A stretch of 64,000 nt of DNA from Agrobacterium cucumeris (GTDB taxonomy: Bacteria; Pseudomonadota; Alphaproteobacteria; Rhizobiales; Rhizobiaceae): positions 1,240,001-1,304,000 of the forward strand of contig NZ_CP080387.1 in NCBI RefSeq assembly GCF_030036535.1, written 5' to 3'. Position numbers and translations under genes: made by a program. Every line of letters begins with the position of its first letter. The stretch's first letter is position 1. Of this stretch, positions 62,261 through 64,000 are shown piece after piece. The notes beneath the pieces were generated by a model that searched no databases, was not told the origin of the DNA, and saw only the letters and a program-made list of their open reading frames with translations.

Positions 62261-62920
62261 TTAGGCTTCGCTCTCGGCAAGCGCTTCAAGCTCGGCCACC
62301 GCCTCCGCGGAAAGATAAGGCCTGAACAGGCTGGAGACCTGCTGCAGCCCCCAATCCAGCTGCTGCTGCCCGAATTCGCTGACGCCTTCCTGCAGATTGA
62401 GATAGGCCGCCCAATAGGTCGAGACGATCCATAGATTGGTCAAAACCGCGTCGCGCTCGCTCTCGGGAATAGTCACCAGACCCGCCTTCTGCATGCGGCC
62501 GACAATCTCGCCAACCGCCAGTCGCATTGCGGCGCTTATGGTTCTGACCGGCTCCACCAGTGATGGTGCCAGTGCGATCAGGCCGACCAGATCGCGAAAC
62601 AGAAAACGGTAATTCCATACCAGCGAGAACCATTGCCGAAGAAAACCGGCATAGGTGGCCGCCGCCCCCTCGTCTGCCCCGGCAACGGTTGCGACCAGCA
62701 TCATCGCATCGGCTTCGAACCGCGCAAACAGCGCGAGAACCAGCGCTTCCTTGGTGCGGAAATGATAATAAAGATTGCCCTCATTAATATCGACCGCAAC
62801 GGCGATCTCCGCCGTCGTTACGCGATCAGGTCCGCGCCCGTTGAACAGTTCGAGGGCGGCGTCCAGAATTCTGTCGCGCGTACGTGCTCTGCGTGGTCGC
62901 TCCGGCTCATTGCTCTTCAT
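62261..62920 (-). CDS. TetR-family transcriptional regulator
   Basis: A 219-residue repressor with the helix-turn-helix at about residues 14-60 (TRDRILDAALELFNGRGPDRV, TTAEIAVAVDINEGNLYYHF) and a ligand-binding helical domain that fits the group with a TetR_C-type WLQ-like QWFSLVWNYRFLFRDL. It faces a cytochrome P450 gene across two near-identical palindromes and probably represses it and itself until a ligand binds. The start is ATG at 62920; the codon just before is TTG. Confidence 0.92.
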   Translation of the reverse strand: MKSNEPERPRRARTRDRILDAALELFNGRGPDRVTTAEIAVAVDINEGNLYYHFRTKEALVLALFARFEADAMMLVATVAGADEGAAATYAGFLRQWFSLVWNYRFLFRDLVGLIALAPSLVEPVRTISAAMRLAVGEIVGRMQKAGLVTIPESERDAVLTNLWIVSTYWAAYLNLQEGVSEFGQQQLDWGLQQVSSLFRPYLSAEAVAELEALAESEA

Positions 62921-62946
62921 CAAAATCCTGTCCTGCCATTGAAACC

Positions 62947-62963
62947 TAAGGCATGCACCTTAA
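62947..62963. promoter_or_regulatory. Palindromic operator, copy 1 (TetR-type)
   Basis: TAAGGCATGCACCTTAA, an inverted repeat, differs by one base from the second copy 27 bases downstream. It is 27 bases from the regulator's start codon. Confidence 0.75.
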
Positions 62964-62973
62964 ATACCTAAAA

Positions 62974-62990
62974 TAAGGTATGCACCTTAA
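62974..62990. promoter_or_regulatory. Palindromic operator, copy 2 (TetR-type)
   Basis: TAAGGTATGCACCTTAA has perfect AAGGT / ACCTT arms around ATGC. Together with copy 1 it spans the divergent promoters of the TetR-type and P450 genes. Confidence 0.75.
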
Positions 62991-63031
62991 CAGCAAAACC
63001 CCATTGTTCAAACGCGAATAAGGAGCTGTCG

Positions 63032-64000
63032 ATGATCGGAACCGGCCTTCACACCCCGCCCATGGATAAGACCGGGGCGGCGCCCCTGTCAAAACTGGCC
63101 ACGGCGCGTCTTGCAATCTCGCTTGTCCGTAACCCGTTAAAAGCCTTGCCGCCGGATATTTTCAGCCAACCCGCCGTCTTCACCCGGCTGGGCGGCACGA
63201 TGCGCGTTCATCTTGCCGATCCCGTGCTGATCCACGAAGCTCTGGTCAAGAATGCCAATCTGCTTGGCAAGGGCGAAGATGTCCGCCGGGTGCTCGGGCC
63301 CGCGCTTGGGCAGGGTCTGCTGACCGCCGATGGCGACCACTGGAAATGGCAAAGGCAATCCGTCGCAGCAGCCTTCCGGCATGAAAAGCTGCTGGAATTG
63401 CTGCCGGCCATGATCGAGACGGCGCGGCGCACGCAAGCGCGCTGGCGCTCCCCTTCAATCGGCGACATCGATATCGGCCATGAAATGATGCGCACCACCT
63501 TCGACATCATCGTCGAAACCATGATGTCCGGCGGATACGGTATCGATATCGCGCGTGTCGAACAGAGCATCACCGATTATCTGAGGCCGACGGGCTGGAC
63601 CTTCGCGCTCGCCATGCTCGGCGCACCGGAATGGCTGCCCCATCCCGGCCGGCGCAAATCCCGCGCCGCCGTCGATTATCTCCGCGCCAGCCTTGCAACG
63701 GTGATCGCCGGCCGGCGGCAAAAACCCACCGACCGAAGCGATCTCGTCTCCATGCTGCTGGAAGCCAAAGACCCGGAGACCGGACGCATGATGAGCGATG
63801 AGGAAATCATCGACAATCTTCTGACCTTCATCACCGCCGGCCATGAAACGACAGCGCTCGGCCTAGCCTGGACTTTCCACCTTCTGTCGCAGAACAAAGA
63901 AATTGAAAGAAAAGTTGTCGAGGAGATTGAGGCGGTCACCGGCGGCGAGCCTGTCGCGGCCGAACATATCACCAATCTCACCTATACGAGACAGGTGTTT
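63032..64000 (+). CDS. Cytochrome P450 (cut by window edge)
   Basis: The first 323 residues of a P450, open to the window edge. Heme-side features are DGDHWKWQRQSVAAAFRHEK (helix C, WxxxR) and the I-helix FITAGHETTALGLAW with the oxygen-activating AGxET. The sequence then runs towards the K helix. The N-terminus has no membrane anchor, so it is a soluble bacterial type, with similarity in style to the CYP102/CYP4-like group that hydroxylates fatty acids. The heme Cys lies beyond the window. ATG at 63032 follows AAGGAGCTG. Control is probably by the divergent TetR-type protein. Confidence 0.92.
   Translation, partial: MIGTGLHTPPMDKTGAAPLSKLATARLAISLVRNPLKALPPDIFSQPAVFTRLGGTMRVHLADPVLIHEALVKNANLLGKGEDVRRVLGPALGQGLLTADGDHWKWQRQSVAAAFRHEKLLELLPAMIETARRTQARWRSPSIGDIDIGHEMMRTTFDIIVETMMSGGYGIDIARVEQSITDYLRPTGWTFALAMLGAPEWLPHPGRRKSRAAVDYLRASLATVIAGRRQKPTDRSDLVSMLLEAKDPETGRMMSDEEIIDNLLTFITAGHETTALGLAWTFHLLSQNKEIERKVVEEIEAVTGGEPVAAEHITNLTYTRQVF

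Overview
The window looks like chromosomal DNA of a Rhizobiaceae alphaproteobacterium, most likely Agrobacterium. The evidence is the uniformly GC-rich, densely packed core genes, the split fixNOQP / fixGHIS cluster with FNR/FixK boxes, the znuA <> znuCB-zur arrangement, a GTTC-N7-GTTC SOS box between ssb and uvrA, and mosaic palindromic repeats typical of Rhizobiales. I see no plasmid, phage, insertion sequence or CRISPR array. The two edges cut a thymidylate kinase gene (left) and a cytochrome P450 gene (right).

Layout. 0-8 kb: cell-envelope and nucleotide genes on the minus strand (rlpA, a D,D-carboxypeptidase-like protein with a damaged active site, tmk), tRNA-Ser, small secreted and membrane proteins, a probable small RNA with its own terminator, and a second, catalytically intact D,D-carboxypeptidase with a SPOR domain. 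8-21 kb: gyrA, a MarC transporter, an HPP-CBS protein, an RDD-like protein, divergent SOS-controlled ssb and uvrA, a DUF72 protein, an acetyltransferase, dusA, a FAH-family hydrolase and a gamma carbonic anhydrase. 21-24.3 kb: a complete zinc-uptake unit (zur, znuB, znuC against znuA). 24.5-29.7 kb: a small sugar module (LacI regulator, GH2 beta-mannosidase, aldo/keto reductase) with an unusual AT-rich control region.

30-41 kb: rcnB-like gene, gnd, then the microaerobic respiration genes. fixG-fixH-fixI-fixS (cbb3 assembly and copper delivery) and fixN-fixO-fixQ-fixP (the cbb3 oxidase) lie on the minus strand as two units, each behind its own FNR/FixK box. They are separated by three plus-strand genes (one SRPBCC and two VOC proteins). 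41-51 kb: cobP behind a probable cobalamin riboswitch, membrane proteins, a MerR regulator, mgtE, a YdeP/FdhF-type molybdopterin oxidoreductase in a tight operon with a helix-turn-helix-like protein and a peptide-deformylase-like protein lacking metal ligands, then OsmC, PAS and small membrane/lipoprotein genes. 51.5-64 kb: tRNA-Leu, lipB, an alcohol dehydrogenase, a drug/metabolite transporter, the yajC-secDF-Mth938-squalene-synthase-like cluster, a DUF815 ATPase, glutathione-independent formaldehyde dehydrogenase, and a TetR regulator divergent from a P450 across two near-identical palindromic operators.

Most of the window is ordinary conserved chromosome. I did not find a clearly new multi-gene system. 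The best leads are local: two enzyme-family members with lost catalytic residues, a compact candidate small RNA, a structured leader before the mannosidase gene, the split fix cluster, and the tandem TetR-type operators.
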